64,000 nt of DNA, taken from the NCBI GenBank assembly GCA_038211735.1, contig JBBQVK010000002.1, forward strand, positions 342,561-406,560, read 5' to 3'. Made by a program: the position numbers and the translations under genes. The first letter of the stretch is position 1; every line of letters begins with the position of its first letter. Below, piece by piece: positions 29,001 through 41,308 of this stretch. The notes under the pieces are model-generated. The model did no database searches and was not told the DNA's origin. It was given only the letters and a program-made list of their open reading frames with translations. Origin of the DNA: JBBQVK01 sp038211735. GTDB lineage: Bacteria > Patescibacteriota > Gracilibacteria > Absconditabacterales > Absconditicoccaceae.

Positions 29001-32000
29001 GACTGATACAGACTGTAATGATAGCGGAGAAGCGGTTGCAGGCGATCCAACAGGAGAGTGTAACGATGCAGACGCAGCGATCAATCCTGCTGCTACAGAA
29101 ATATGTGATGAGGTAGACAATGATTGTGATGGACAAATTGATGAGTGAGTACAGAATACGTACTACCAAGATAGCGACGACGATCAGTTCTGAAATATAG
29201 CTGTGACGACCTGAGCATGTACTGCTCCAACTGGCTATACTGGTGATGATACCGATTGTGTTGATACGAACGATACCATCAACCCAGCTGCAATAGAAAT
29301 ATGTGACGGGTTAGATAATGATTGTGACTCAGTGGTAGATGAATGAATAGCGACAGAATCCTACTATCTTGATAGTGATGGAGATACCTTTGGACAATTG
29401 TATTATGAAGCACAAAGGACGCTTTCTATGTGATTGTCTTCTTCATGTGGTATTGCTCCTGATGGTACGGCTCGATGTCGATGAGATGATTCACAATTCC
29501 AATTAGGCGATGGTGATGGTTTAACAGTCGATAGATATACTGCAAACCAAGTAACGTGAATTTCAGACCTTAGTATTATTTCAGCAGGGAATTATTTTGC
29601 CTGTGCAATGACAAATACTTGAAATGTAGTTTGTCGATGAGATGATGCGCAACAATCACTCTGAAATGGAAGTTCTGATACAATTGATAGAGATATCCCT
29701 GCAGCCGTTTCTTGACTAACGGGAGCTACAAAATTAAGTGTTTGAGGATTCCATGCATGTGTAGTCAAAGAAGATAGGACCGTCCGATGTCGATGAGATG
29801 ATGCGCAACAAGCACTCTGAAATGGAAGTGTTGATACGACTGATAGAAATTCGCCTGTAAAGGTGGCGAATATCACAGATGCCGTACAGGTATCTGCATG
29901 ATCATCACACACGTGTGCTCTCGAAGCAGATGGGACTGTCCGATGTCGGTGAGATGATTCACAATTCCAATTGGGAGATTGAGATGCATCTGCAACAGAC
30001 AGATATATACCAAATATGGTGACGGGTCTTTCCGGTGTAGTATCTATTGCTGCTGGATATCTTCATACCTGTGCGGTCAAGTCAGATGGGACAGCACGAT
30101 GTCGATGATATGATAATACGCAACAATTAGGAAACGGCGATATAGATACGACAAGAAGAAGCACACCAGTACAAGTTGCAAATCTCTCAAATGCAAAATT
30201 TATTACAGCATGAGGAGCTAGTCAGTGATCGCATTCTTGTGTTATCAAATGAGATGGTACTTCATGGTGTCGATGAAAGGACGCTTATCAGGAATTAGGA
30301 AACTGAAATGCTGATACTACAGATAAATACTTCCCTGAGCAAGTTACATGAATGTATACGACCGCATTAATATCTGCAAATGGTCTACATACCTGTTCAT
30401 TCAAACAAGACGGATCTACACGGTGCCGATGATACGATACGCAACAAGAGTTGTGAAACGGAGACATAGATAAAGTTAATAGGCAAACTCCAGTTCAAGT
30501 GCCTTGATTTACTGCATTGGTAAACTTATCTGGGGTAGTTCAATCTTGTTCTGTGATTACTGGCTACGTAACTACAAATACAGACTGTATGGATACCGAT
30601 AGTTCAATAAACCCTGGAGTTACAGAAATATGTGATGGAATAGATAATGATTGTGATGGGTTTGCAGATGAAGATGTGGTGGTAACTTACTATCAAGACA
30701 GTGATGGGGATCAGTTTGGAAATATAAATGTATCCACTTGAGGTGCAGGTATCTGTACAGCTCCTACTGGATACACAGGAGATGCTACAGACTGTGTAGA
30801 TACGAATAGTGCAATTAACCCAGTTGCAATAGAAATATGCGATGGAATAGACAATAACTGTGACTCACAAGTAGACGAAAACGTGCTTCCGCAATTCCTT
30901 TATCCAGACCCTGATGGCGACTGACAATGAAGTGTTGCTTCATTGTGATTACCTCATACTAGTCTTGCTTTGTGACAATATCATACGTGTGCCATTACAC
31001 CTACTAAATCTGTCCGATGTCGGTGAGATGATGCGCAACAACAACTTGGTAACGGTAGTGGTGACACCATAGATACAGCCACTCCAACGCAAGTTTCTGG
31101 AGTATCTGATATAGAAAATATTGCTGCATGACAATATCATACGTGTGCAGTAAAGGGAGATGGTACTATTCGATGCCGATGATATGATGGACATTATGAA
31201 TTAGGTGATGGAGATACTTTGACTACAAATAGATTTATAGCAAATCAGGTGACAGGGTTTACGAATGCAACACAAGTAGATGCAGGGCTCTATCATACGT
31301 GTGCTGTAAAATCAAATGGTACGGTATGGTGCCGATGATATGATAGTACACAGCAATTATGAGATGGGCTATCGACAAAAGTGCAAAGAAACACGCCAAA
31401 CCAAGTTACATGAATGAGTAATGTACAATCTATTGCATTAGGAGCGACTAGTAGTTGTGCGTTAACAGCATCTGGGGCTGTCCGATGCCGATGAGATGAT
31501 GCACAGCAACAGCTTGGTGATGGCGATGCAGGGATAACTCCGCAATACAATCCAGTACAGGTAACTTGATTAAGTGATATTACGCTAATTGATGCGTGAT
31601 TTGGGAACGCTGTTTGTGCTCTTAAGGATGATGGGACAGTACGATGCCGATGAGATGATAGTAATCAACAACTATGAGATGGAAGTTCAGATACGACTGA
31701 TATGTCTACCCCAGGGCAAGTCTCATGACTAAATAATGTTACATCACTTGGAGTTTGAAGTATTCATGCATGTGCACTTAAAAACGATAAGACAGTACGA
31801 TGTCGATGAGATGACGGACAACAAGCGTTAGGTAATGGAAGTGCAGATGTTACAGATAGGAATACACCGGTGCAAGTTGCGTGAGTAACTGCGGTAGCAC
31901 TGTCTGTGTGAGGATGAGGACATACGTGTATCACGGAAGAAGATGGTAACATCTTCTGTCGATGAGATGATTCGAATTTCCAATTGGGTGATGGTGATGG

Positions 32001-35000
32001 ATTCACTACTGATAGAAATACTGCAAACCAAGTCGCTGGTATAACTGGCATGGTATGGTATCAGGGAGCTATCACGTCATGCGGTTGATCAGTCACGTGA
32101 TATTCATCTAATCTTGATGACTGTTTGGGTGGCGATAATACCGTCTATTCTGGAGCTACAGAAATTTGTGATGGACTGGATGATGATTGTGATGGATCGC
32201 TTCCGGTAGATGAAACAGATGATGACGCTGATACATATGTAGAGTGTACAGTCGATGCAGGAGGATGGGATGGGACTTGATCAGTTGCAGGAGGATATGA
32301 TTGTGATGATACAAATATTACAATTTACTCTGGTGCGATAGAAATATGTAATGGGATAGACGATAACTGTAATGGACTAATTGATGATGGGTTGGATGCG
32401 ACATTCTACCTAGATAGTGATGGCGATGGATTTGGTGATATAAATATGACAACAGGTGGTTGTGCTGCACCTACTTGATACACAGGAGATAGTACAGACT
32501 GTAACGATGCAGATGCAGCTATAAGCCCTGCAGCAACTGAAGTATGTGATCTAATAGATAACGATTGTGACGCGCAAATAGATGAAGGAGTTGGAACTAC
32601 TTTTTATAAAGACAGGGATGGTGATACGTTTGGAGATTCTGGTAATACTACAATAGCATGTATAGCTCCAATTTCATATACATGAGATGCTACAGACTGT
32701 AATGATACAAGTCGGTATGAACATCCTGGACAGACATGGTATATCGATGGAGATAACGATAAGTGGAGTAATGGTAGTACACAGGTTGCTTGTGCAAGAC
32801 CGTCATCTACCTATTGGACAAATCAAGAATTAACGGCTCGTTATCAGTATGTGAAAGTTAGCGCAAAAGCCTTTCTAGGCGGTACTTACAATACTATTAT
32901 TCATACTATGACGGACTCATTACGTAATAATGGATATATCCCTACATATGAACCATATACTTCATTAGGGTATGGGTTCCTCTATGGTGGGCATAATAGT
33001 ATTGCATCAGGCGTACTTTCTGTCAGCACAACTGACGCGATTGTAGATTGGGTGATTATAGAGTTGAGAGACAGTGCGTTGTCATGACACGTTGTAGCTA
33101 GTACATCGGCACTTATTCAAAGAGATGGTGATATCGTAGATATTGATGGCGTTTCGGCCGTCACTTTGCCAGGAGTACCTGCAGGAAATTACTACGTTGC
33201 CATAAAACATAGAAATCATTTGTCTGTAATGACGAACAGTACAGTTGCGCTTGATACAGGCGGAAGTAATCCTCTAGACTTTACTAATCCATCTACACAG
33301 ACTTATGGCACATGAGGACAAAAACTAATTGAAGCTGGAGTTATGGCGCTATGGCCAGGTGATGCAAATAATAACTGATCAGTCAGTTATAGTGGTACAA
33401 ATAATGACAAAGATGCGATATTAACTATAGTTTGATTGCCTAATAACGTAGTATTTGGTTATTACACTGCTGATGTTAATATGGATGGGGGTGTACGTTA
33501 TAATGGTGCTCAAAATGATAGAACTGTGGTACTAAATACTGTTGGAATATCTACTCCCACAAATATTGTTTTGGAACAAACCCCTACAACTTCTTCTATC
33601 GGTCCTGTAAGTACGATAGTGACGCTAGGAGATCTTGCGACCGATGACTGTAATGATGCTAGTGCAAGTATGTACCCTGGTGCTCCAGAAATATGTAATG
33701 GAGTTGCAGATGGATGTTCTGGTACACCAGACATAGGCACGATGGTTCCGCTAGCTGAATGTCAGGCATTAGTGAGTCTTTATACAGGTACGTATGGATC
33801 AGGATGGACTATAAAGACAGGATGGATGACCGCCTATGATATGAGTACATGGAAATGAATTACTATCGCTGGAGGTCATGTCACATATATTGATTTGAAT
33901 ACAAATAATTTAAGTGGAAACTTACCCTCTGCTCTCGGACAGCTTGATTATGTAACTGGATTAATTCTTTCAAGCAATAGTAATCTAAGAGGTACAACAC
34001 CAAATGAATTGGGAAGTATGAGTGGATTGGCAAACTTAACAATTACTCTTACTAATCTCACGCAATTAGGTTCTGGCTTAGCTAATAACACTAATAACTT
34101 CTCATTAGTAGCAGCAGGAGTCCCGATGAATAGTGTAATACCTACGCGATTAACAACTATGAATCTAGTAGTGCTTAATTTACAAGGAAATGGATTGATA
34201 GGAACAATACCGAGTTGATTAGGTAATGCCGCGAAACTTACTAATCTTAAATTGGGCGGTAATAATTTAGAAGGTAATATCCCAAGTAGTCTTGGTAATT
34301 CACCCTTACAAGTATTGAATTTAGGTACAAATAACTTTACAGGATTGATCCCAAGTTCATTTGTAAATCTTACTTGATTAACTAACTTAAATCTATCAGT
34401 CAATAAACTAGATCGTACAAACTTACATAACGCTATATTGTCTGGAAGTTTACAGACTTGGTATAATAATCTTGCTGGTGGTAAAACGGTCGCGACGCAA
34501 TGAGACATTACCGCTCCCATCATTGCAGGCGCATCATCAATTCCTGCCTTAGTGTACGGACCATTTATGTACTCTATAAATGTCAATGAAAACTCATATG
34601 CAGTTGCTGGAAGTTTGAGCGCTGTTACTACAACAGGGCATGGTATGCCAATTACTATTAATGGATGTTCAGTTACTTCTTGAGGTTCAGATATAAAGAT
34701 TTCTCAATGAACAACATGAGTTGTCTTAACTCCAACAGTGCTAGGCGTATATTCAGGGTGTCAGCTAACCATTCGTGACCATGCAGGACTAACTTGAAAT
34801 ACAATTACCTTACCTACATTTGTCTACGGTGATTCGGTCGATGATGTGTGTACACATCCAGATATCAATATCCCAGTAAATGAATGTCAGGCTCTAGCTA
34901 CATTCTACACAGCAACACAAGGTAGTGGATGGGTGTATACAACAGATTGGTTTGAAAACATAGATGTTGATACATGGTATGGTGTTTGATTGGTAGGGAC

Positions 35001-38000
35001 TGGAGCTATAAAAAATATAAGCACAATTAATCTTCCAAGTAATAATTTAGTGGGTGCAGTTCCAGATGCGATATTTACTAATATTTCTCACTTAGAAACA
35101 CTAGGCCTTTATAACAACCATATTATAACATTGCCAGCGCATATAGATGCTAGAGCGGACACATTAAAGATCTTGGACCTCGCGCACAATAGCTTACTCA
35201 ATGTCCCATCGAGTATAGGTAATTTGTCTACGCTCGATATTCTCGATCTTTCGTTCAACCAATTAGATACTATGTACGTTAGTAATTTGAATCAATTAGA
35301 TGCGTTATATTTGAACAACAATCTATTTACGACACTCCCTGATTTAGGAAATCTCAATGAACTTGATGTCCTTACGCTCAATAATAATCAACTTACTAGC
35401 GCATATCCATTGACAGTTTCAGGAGGACAACTTCTAGAGCTAGATACCTTGAACTTAGCATACAATCTATTGACCGGAGAAGTAACTGTCTCAAGCAATG
35501 CATTACATAACTTAAATGCATTGTCGCTCTCATACAATTCTATTACGCAACTCCATTTGGATAATGCGAATCGATCAAATCTACAAACATTGTATATCAA
35601 CAATAACCAACTTACGTCGTTCCCAACGCCATTTGCTGATATGCCTGCTATTTCAATATTAAATGTAGCAGATAATCATATTGCATCAATGCCATCGTCA
35701 ATTGGGACGCTTACTAATCTGACACAGCTTTATGCGAGTAGGAATGATATTCCTTTGATCCCAGTAGAAATAGGTACACTCACATCTTTGACAAGGCTGT
35801 ACATAAATGATAATCACATTACAAACTTCCCTTCAGAAATTTGAAATATTACCCCATTACTAGTATTGTATCTATATAATAATCTTATTACAGGACCTGT
35901 ACCAACAGCAGTAACTAGTTTGGTTAACCTTACATCTATCTACTTAAATAACAACAATTTCAACCGCACTAACACGTACTTAGCTGATATGGGAGGGGCG
36001 CTCTTAACATGGTATAATTCTAGAGTCGGAGGTAAGAGTAGAGCTGCACAGGGAGATATCACAGCTCCAGTTATTATTTCTGGTAGTTCATCTATCGGAT
36101 CTGGTGTATATGTTCCATTATTTACCGTCAATCTAACCGTGAGTGAAAACTCATTTGCAGTGAATACGAGCAATCAGTGAATGCCTGTTGGATTTACTGG
36201 GGGTGCAAACTGTAGCGAATTACAATCTTCAAGAGTGAACATAAATAGCTGAACAGTTTCTTTGACTGTTACTTCAAGTGCAGAAGGATTCTATGCAGGA
36301 TGTTACATGTATATTACCGATCATGCGGGTCTTAACTCAAATACCTTTGCGATTCCAAGTGTAAATATGGATGATGATGTGACGGGGTTGTGTACACATC
36401 CTGATATGACTATACCAACAGCAGAGTGTATGGCATTGATTAGTTTATATACAGGAACAAATGGACCCGATCGAATATACAATCCGACGCGGGATAATCG
36501 TACCAACTGGTTGCAAACACTTGATGTCGATCAATGGTTCGGTGTCAGGACAGCAGTATACAGTGGGCAACAACACGTGGATGGACTCTTCTTGCATAAG
36601 ACGACTGATACAAACTGACATGGAGATATCCAAGCATTATGGCAAGGTATTAATATGCAAGGATCTCTTCCTGCAAACCTAGCTAATCTAACGTATCTTA
36701 AAGATTTCAATATTACCAACAATCATGTAAATTGAGTGCTCCCAGATATCTCTAACTGGACCAAAGCCGAGTATATTTATGCTGACAACAATAATTTAAA
36801 CGGTACGTTACCTGCAAGTTTGGCATGACTTCCAAATCTAAAAGTATTACGTCTCGCTAATAATGCACTTACCTCTGATTTGCCTACTACTTTTGGTACC
36901 TCGCCAGTACTTGAATTCTTATACCTCCAAGGGAATGCCTTCCAAGGAACACTCCCTGCCGGATGGAGTAACTTAACAGGTGTACGTGAAATTTTCTTAG
37001 GAAACAATCAGATAAATGGTACGATACCAGCATCATGGAGTGGTTTGAGATCACTAGAGAATCTAAATCTAGAGTTCAATCAACTTACCTGAGTTGTGCC
37101 AAATTCATTCACTTCATTATTTACTATCAATCCATCTTCGAAAGTATTTAAAATAAATAATAACCTACTCAATCGTAGGAAGGATCCAACTTACTTTGCC
37201 GACTTTTCTCCTGCGCTAGAAGCATGGGCTTCTACATTGAGTGCAACAAGTAGTAGAAATGCACAAGGCGACAATACTGCTCCTATTATTGGTGGCACTG
37301 GATCAATAACTGGTTCGATGGCAAGCGGATTCGTTTACACTATTACGGTAAATGAAAACTCCTTTGCAATAAACAACGCTGGGAATGGAATGAGCACAAC
37401 CTTCTCAGGTGGAACAATTTGTAATTCATTAACTAGCACTAAAGTTACCGTTAAGACTGGTAGCGCTGCAATAACAATCACAGCAACTCTTTCAGGAGTC
37501 TATCTTAACTGCCAGATGGCGTTGATTGACCATGGAACAAACAAATCGAACTACATTACCTTGCCATCGTTTGCAGCTGGAGTAAATGGATCACTGGCCT
37601 GTTTCGATCCTGCTTTGACAGTCACAGCAGATGAGTGTCTTTCACTAGTATCATTATATAATACAACCAATGGTGATGCTCGGACTACTAACACAAACTG
37701 GGGAGTAAATCCTGATGTTGATAGTTGGTATGGAGTCACCGTAGCAAATGTTGGTTGAGCAAACCATGTAACCGAAATATGTCTTGGTGATGAAACACAA
37801 AGTGATGCGTGTGATGCAAATATGAGTTGAAATAATCTTAATGGAACATTGACTACAAGTTTCTCAAGTCTTTGATGGCTTACTAAACTTGTATTAAGTC
37901 ACAATGCGCTGGCATGATCTATCCCTAGTACAATAAGTAACTCCGATGACCTCCAAACTCTTTCATTAAATGATAACGCATTTACTGGTACGCTTGATTC

Positions 38001-41000
38001 ATGGATCACTGGACTTACCTGACTTACTAACTTGAGATTACAAAACAATAATCTTCAAGGTACTTTACCTACTAATCTTGGAAACCTACTACATCTTACG
38101 CTCTTGCGTTTGGAAAATAATAACTTTGTAGGAACATTGCCTTCAAGCCTTTGAACTGTAAGTACACTACAAGTACTGTATGCGTGAGGAAATGCATTTA
38201 CTGGAGCAATCCCTGCAAGTTATTCAGGATTAACAAGTCTTCAAAGTCTACAACTTTCAGACAACGGTCTTGTTGGATCTATTCCGACTTGGTTAGGTAC
38301 GCTTACAGCTCTTACAAACCTACGATTGGATTATAACCACTTCAATGGAACAATACCTGCGCAACTTAGTCAATTAAATGCGCTTACTACGCTTGACTTA
38401 CAAGGTAATGCACTTACTTGAGTAGTGCCTACATCGTTCACTACCTTCAATCCTTCACAGAACTTCTTATTAAGTGGAAATAACCTCAACCGTACACTTA
38501 CAAATGATGCTGACTTGCAATGAGGACTTCTTACCTGGTATAACGGTCTTGTAGGAAACAAAAATAGAGGTAACCAAGGAGATGTAACTGCACCGATAAT
38601 TACCTCTACAGACTCTATGCCACAGACGGTCTATGGTCCGTTTGAGTATGATATACAAGTAGTTGAAAATTCTTATGCACAAACAAGTACATGACTCGGG
38701 ATGCCAGTGACCTTCGCAGGAGTTGCAGGGTGTAGTGATTTACATACTAGCACTCGTATAAACGTTCAATCAGGAGTTACTACGCTCACGATTGTGCCTC
38801 AAGATGAAGGATTCACCTATCAAGGATGTATCTTACACGTAACAGATCATGCAGGAAATATAGGATCGTTCTCAATACCTCCGTTCTCTTATTGAAATAC
38901 CAATTGTGGAAATGGAGAGCTTGATCCATGAGAAGCATGTGATCCAGGGAAATCATGTGAGAATGGAACTGATTGTACAGATGATCCTTCATTATGTCCT
39001 AGTGGAGCAGTAGAGTGTTATGCTCGTTTGACGGACACCTGTAACCCAGCTTGTGAAGCAGCTCGTTGTGGAGACAGATATGTGGATGCTGATGGGATGA
39101 ATAATCAGGCTGGAGATTACGATGATGAAGACTGTGATGAAGGTAGTTATTGTAATGACTTTGTAACTGACTGTTCTCGCGATCCTAATATTTGCCCAGG
39201 TGGAATTTATGAGTGTAGACCTCGTTTGAAAAATGGATGTAGCGGATACTGTTCTGATGCATCATGTGGAGATGGTACAAAAGATACGAACGGATTTGAT
39301 GATATCTTAGGTACAGAAGACGATGAGCAATGTGATGATGGTAATACGGTAGCTGGAGATGGATGTAGCTCTGCTTGTACAGTCGAGTTCTGTGGAGATG
39401 GGTATAAAGATACCAATGGACAAGACAATATCCCAGGTACTTCTGATGATGAAGAGTGTGATTATGGAACCAACAATGGTGGGGCAGGCAACTTGTGTGA
39501 TAACAATTGTAATCTCCCTGATGATGATTGTATCTACTGTTACCAAGCATGTGATGGAGGTGATGATATGAATTCTATCTTCTTGATGATAGATATCTCA
39601 GGAAGTATGGGTACCAATGGTAGAATGGCACATGCGGTTAGTTGAGCCACTGATTTCATAAGTTTAGTACAAGCTGGCGCAGCGATCAATACATGATTCA
39701 CAACTAAAATATGATTGATCAAGTTTGGTACCAATGCTACTACCATTCTAAATCCCACAACAGATTATGAGTCTGTTAAAACAGCAATTGGGAACCTCAC
39801 CAATAATGGATGAAATACTAATTTTGGTAGCCCTATCAATAATGCGATCAGCTACTTTGCAAGTAATGACCTTCCTGCGAACTGACGAGAACAATATATT
39901 ATTCTTCTCTCAGATGGAGAACCTACAGTTGGTAGTGGGGTAATGACTCCTACGCAATGGGCATTGGATCGTGCAAATAATGCTAAAGCAAGAGATATAG
40001 GTCTGTATACCATAGCGACGGATTTGACTGATGCCGGGATAGAAATGCTCTCACATCTTTCTTCTTCTACTCATATCAACTGGGCTCGAAATCTATCAAC
40101 CGTTGCGCAAGAGACTACATACTCTTCATCCTACCCGGCAACACTAGCAGTAGATGGCGATAAGGCATGAAATAAATATAGTCTGACAGCAAACAATACA
40201 ACCACGCCATGGTGGGATGTGAACTTAGGACAATCTGTATTAATTGATAAAATCAATGTCTGGAATCGCGTAGCCTCAAATTCTTCAGAGACATCTAATG
40301 CATGGGTGTGGATCAGCACGGGAGCATTCACAACGGATAATATTGCGACTAACAATGCTAATCCAGCAATCCACGCATTCTACTTGACGGGTGAAGTTGG
40401 TAGACCATGGTCGTTGTCAGGATTCCATTTCACTGGTCAGTATGTCAGAATTGAATTAGCAAATGCAGCTAGCGCAGATAATCTTTCGCTAAGCGAAGTA
40501 GAAGTAGTCTGATGTCCAAATGGACCAGGTGCAGGAGAATGTACAGACATCTACCATTATCAAGACTTCAATGGACTGTCACTTGATACGCTCTATGGAC
40601 ATGTCTTTGGATCCATCCATTGCGATTGTACACTTGAACAGATCTGTGCATGATGTGGAAATGGTATAGTGGAAGCGGCAGATGGGGAGCAGTGTGATAA
40701 TTGATGACGTTGTACGCTCAATACTGCGCAATGATGTTCATATGGTACAGGCACGGATACCTGTGTTGCAAACGGACGGTGAACGTGTGCAGTTCCATAT
40801 ACAGACACTTGTACCGATACGTGTAGGTTGCCATACTGTGGAGATGGTTCGATAAACTCATGAGCGGTCACCTACTACGATGGATCAATTGGCCAAGGAG
40901 CTACCAATAGTTGTGGTGATGGACGATTAGACCCTGATGGATTTGATAATATTAGTTGAAATAGTGATGATGAACAATGTGATGATGACAATATGTTGAA

Positions 41001-41265
41001 CTGAGATGGATGCAGCTCTACGTGTAAAACAGAATCTATTCCAACTATTAATCATTGTATGAATGGTATCACCGACTCCTGAGAAACGGGAATAGATTGT
41101 GGAGGTACCTGCCAATCTTGTACAAGTTGTATTGATGGTATACAAAATGGAAGCGAAACAGGAGTAGATTGTGGATGAGGAACATGTCCTGTTTGTCCTA
41201 CGTGTAGTGATGGAGTAATGAATGGAACGGAAACGGGAGTAGATAGTGGAGGTTCGTGTGGTTAG
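14035..41265 (+). CDS. Giant secreted LamG / RCC1 / MopE-repeat / LRR / vWA mosaic protein (9076 aa)
   Basis: With TGA as glycine one frame stays open from ATG 14035 to TAG 41263; I read most of the frame codon by codon and found no internal TAA or TAG. The signal peptide may start at ATG 14035 or 14068. Approximate order by residue: LamG 39-236; RCC1 propeller 319-695; MopE-type Asp/Cys-rich repeats 699-1985; LamG 2026-2219; repeats; LamG 2731-2927; repeats; LamG 3529-3737; repeats; LamG 4074-4287; repeats; an H-R-N-H-L domain 4552-4832; repeats; RCC1 5122-5492; repeats; RCC1 5633-6022; repeats; a second H-R-N-H-L domain 6273-6529; LRRs with Ig-like inserts 6569-8299; DUF4215-type 8291-8509; vWA 8511-8699 (D-I-S-G-S-M-G); discoidin-like 8700-8829; Cys-rich tail. 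Function inferred: calcium-stabilised adhesive fibre or host-recognition protein. It lacks the C-terminal module of its neighbours and ends in N-G-x-E-T-G-V-D-x-G-G repeats, 43 bases before the next gene. Confidence 0.85.
14990..16120 (+). repeat. RCC1-type beta-propeller repeats, block 1
   Basis: About seven units of around 50 residues with the pattern H-x-C-A-(x)n-G-T-V-W-C-R-G-x-D-x-x-Q-Q-L-G-(D/N)-G, matching the RCC1 consensus (W-C-W-G-x-N, Q-L-G). The glycine after C-R is TGA in most units, GGA in the unit at 15529-15540 (C-W-G) and GGT in the unit at 15991-15999. This is internal proof of TGA-glycine equivalence. Confidence 0.8.
16130..19800 (+). repeat. Tandem MopE-type Asp/Cys-rich repeat array A
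   Basis: Near-identical units begin at the D-C-N-D-T-V-N-T-I-Y-S-G anchor, with 'gac tgt' at 16549, 16945, 17350, 17755, 18160, 18565, 18970, 19366 and 19762. Spacing is 396 or 405 bases (132 or 135 aa). Each unit has N-I-D-Q-S-C-D-G-K-E-L-C-Y, an acidic D-A-D-N-D-T-Y loop, E-V-C-D-G-V-D-N-D-C-D-T, and D-S-D-S-D-G-Q-G-N. The D-x-D-x-D-G loops suggest calcium binding. The two lengths reflect an extra three codons before the C-T-A-P-S-G-Y segment. Confidence 0.9.
20700..22150 (+). repeat. MopE-type repeat array B
   Basis: Further units of the same family sit between LamG domains (20110-20690 and 22225-22815). They are nearly identical in DNA to array A, including the alternation of TGA with GGA at Y-S-G-A-V-E and P-T-G-E-C. 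Confidence 0.85.
22830..24540 (+). repeat. MopE-type repeat array C
   Basis: About four units between LamG domains 22225-22815 and 24620-25245. The block end (about 24450-24590) repeats the phrase at 22070-22190 almost base for base (tatctaaatcctttgacgat, then W-Y-L-D-A-D-G-D-G-F-S-T-G), so the repeat-to-LamG junction was duplicated as a unit. Confidence 0.85.
25260..26160 (+). repeat. MopE-type repeat array D
   Basis: About two units between LamG domains 24620-25245 and 26255-26895, with the usual C-D-G-I-D-N-D-C-D-G and D-N-I-D-Q-S-C-D-G motifs. More divergent units occur at 26930-27370, 28660-29390, 30540-30890 and 32110-32810. Confidence 0.8.
27690..28530 (+). other. V-D-W-V / H-R-N-H-L domain, copy 1 (within the giant protein)
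   Basis: The translation contains T-K-V-W-L-E-G-A-F, V-V-D-W-V-L-V-S-V-R-D-S, Y-N-I-V-I-E-H-R-N-H-L-P-V-M-S and Y-D-F-R, then I-Y-A-M-Y-A-G-N-A-D and a dockerin-like acidic stretch. I know this combination from large secreted proteins of Bacteroidota, often near type IX secretion tails. Copy 2 is at 32840-33625. TGA supplies several glycines. Confidence 0.55.
29400..30510 (+). repeat. RCC1-type beta-propeller repeats, block 2
   Basis: About seven units with C-R-G-D-D-x-Q-x-x-L-G-(D/N)-G, in which the C-R-G glycine is TGA throughout and the L-G glycine is sometimes TGA (for example 29662-29664 and 29818-29820). Confidence 0.8.
30930..32090 (+). repeat. RCC1-type beta-propeller repeats, block 3
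   Basis: About seven units of the same pattern, separated from block 2 by a short MopE-type segment (30540-30890). Seven blades per block would close one propeller each, making three propellers in the protein (inference). Confidence 0.8.
32840..33625 (+). other. V-D-W-V / H-R-N-H-L domain, copy 2 (within the giant protein)
   Basis: It contains V-K-V-S-A-K-A-F-L-G-G, I-V-D-W-V-I-I-E-L-R-D-S, Y-Y-V-A-I-K-H-R-N-H-L-S-V-M-T and M-A-L-W-P-G-D-A-N-N-N-G. Two acidic loops follow (D-A-N-N-N-G and D-V-N-M-D-G-G) resembling dockerin calcium sites. It is better preserved than copy 1. Confidence 0.6.
33740..38900 (+). repeat. Leucine-rich repeat region with Ig-like inserts (within the giant protein)
   Basis: Many LRR units (L-x-x-L-x-L-x-x-N-x-L-x-G-x-I-P and L-P) form four blocks, separated by Ig-like segments with V-N-E-N-S-(Y/F)-A and C-(x)n-D-H-(A/G) motifs (about 34500-34840, 36050-36370, 37270-37570, 38580-38895). 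It is paralogous to 6304-9940 in the preceding gene. Confidence 0.8.
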
Positions 41266-41308
41266 TAAGTAAAATATATTTCATTTATTGTTATAAATAC
41301 AAACTTAA

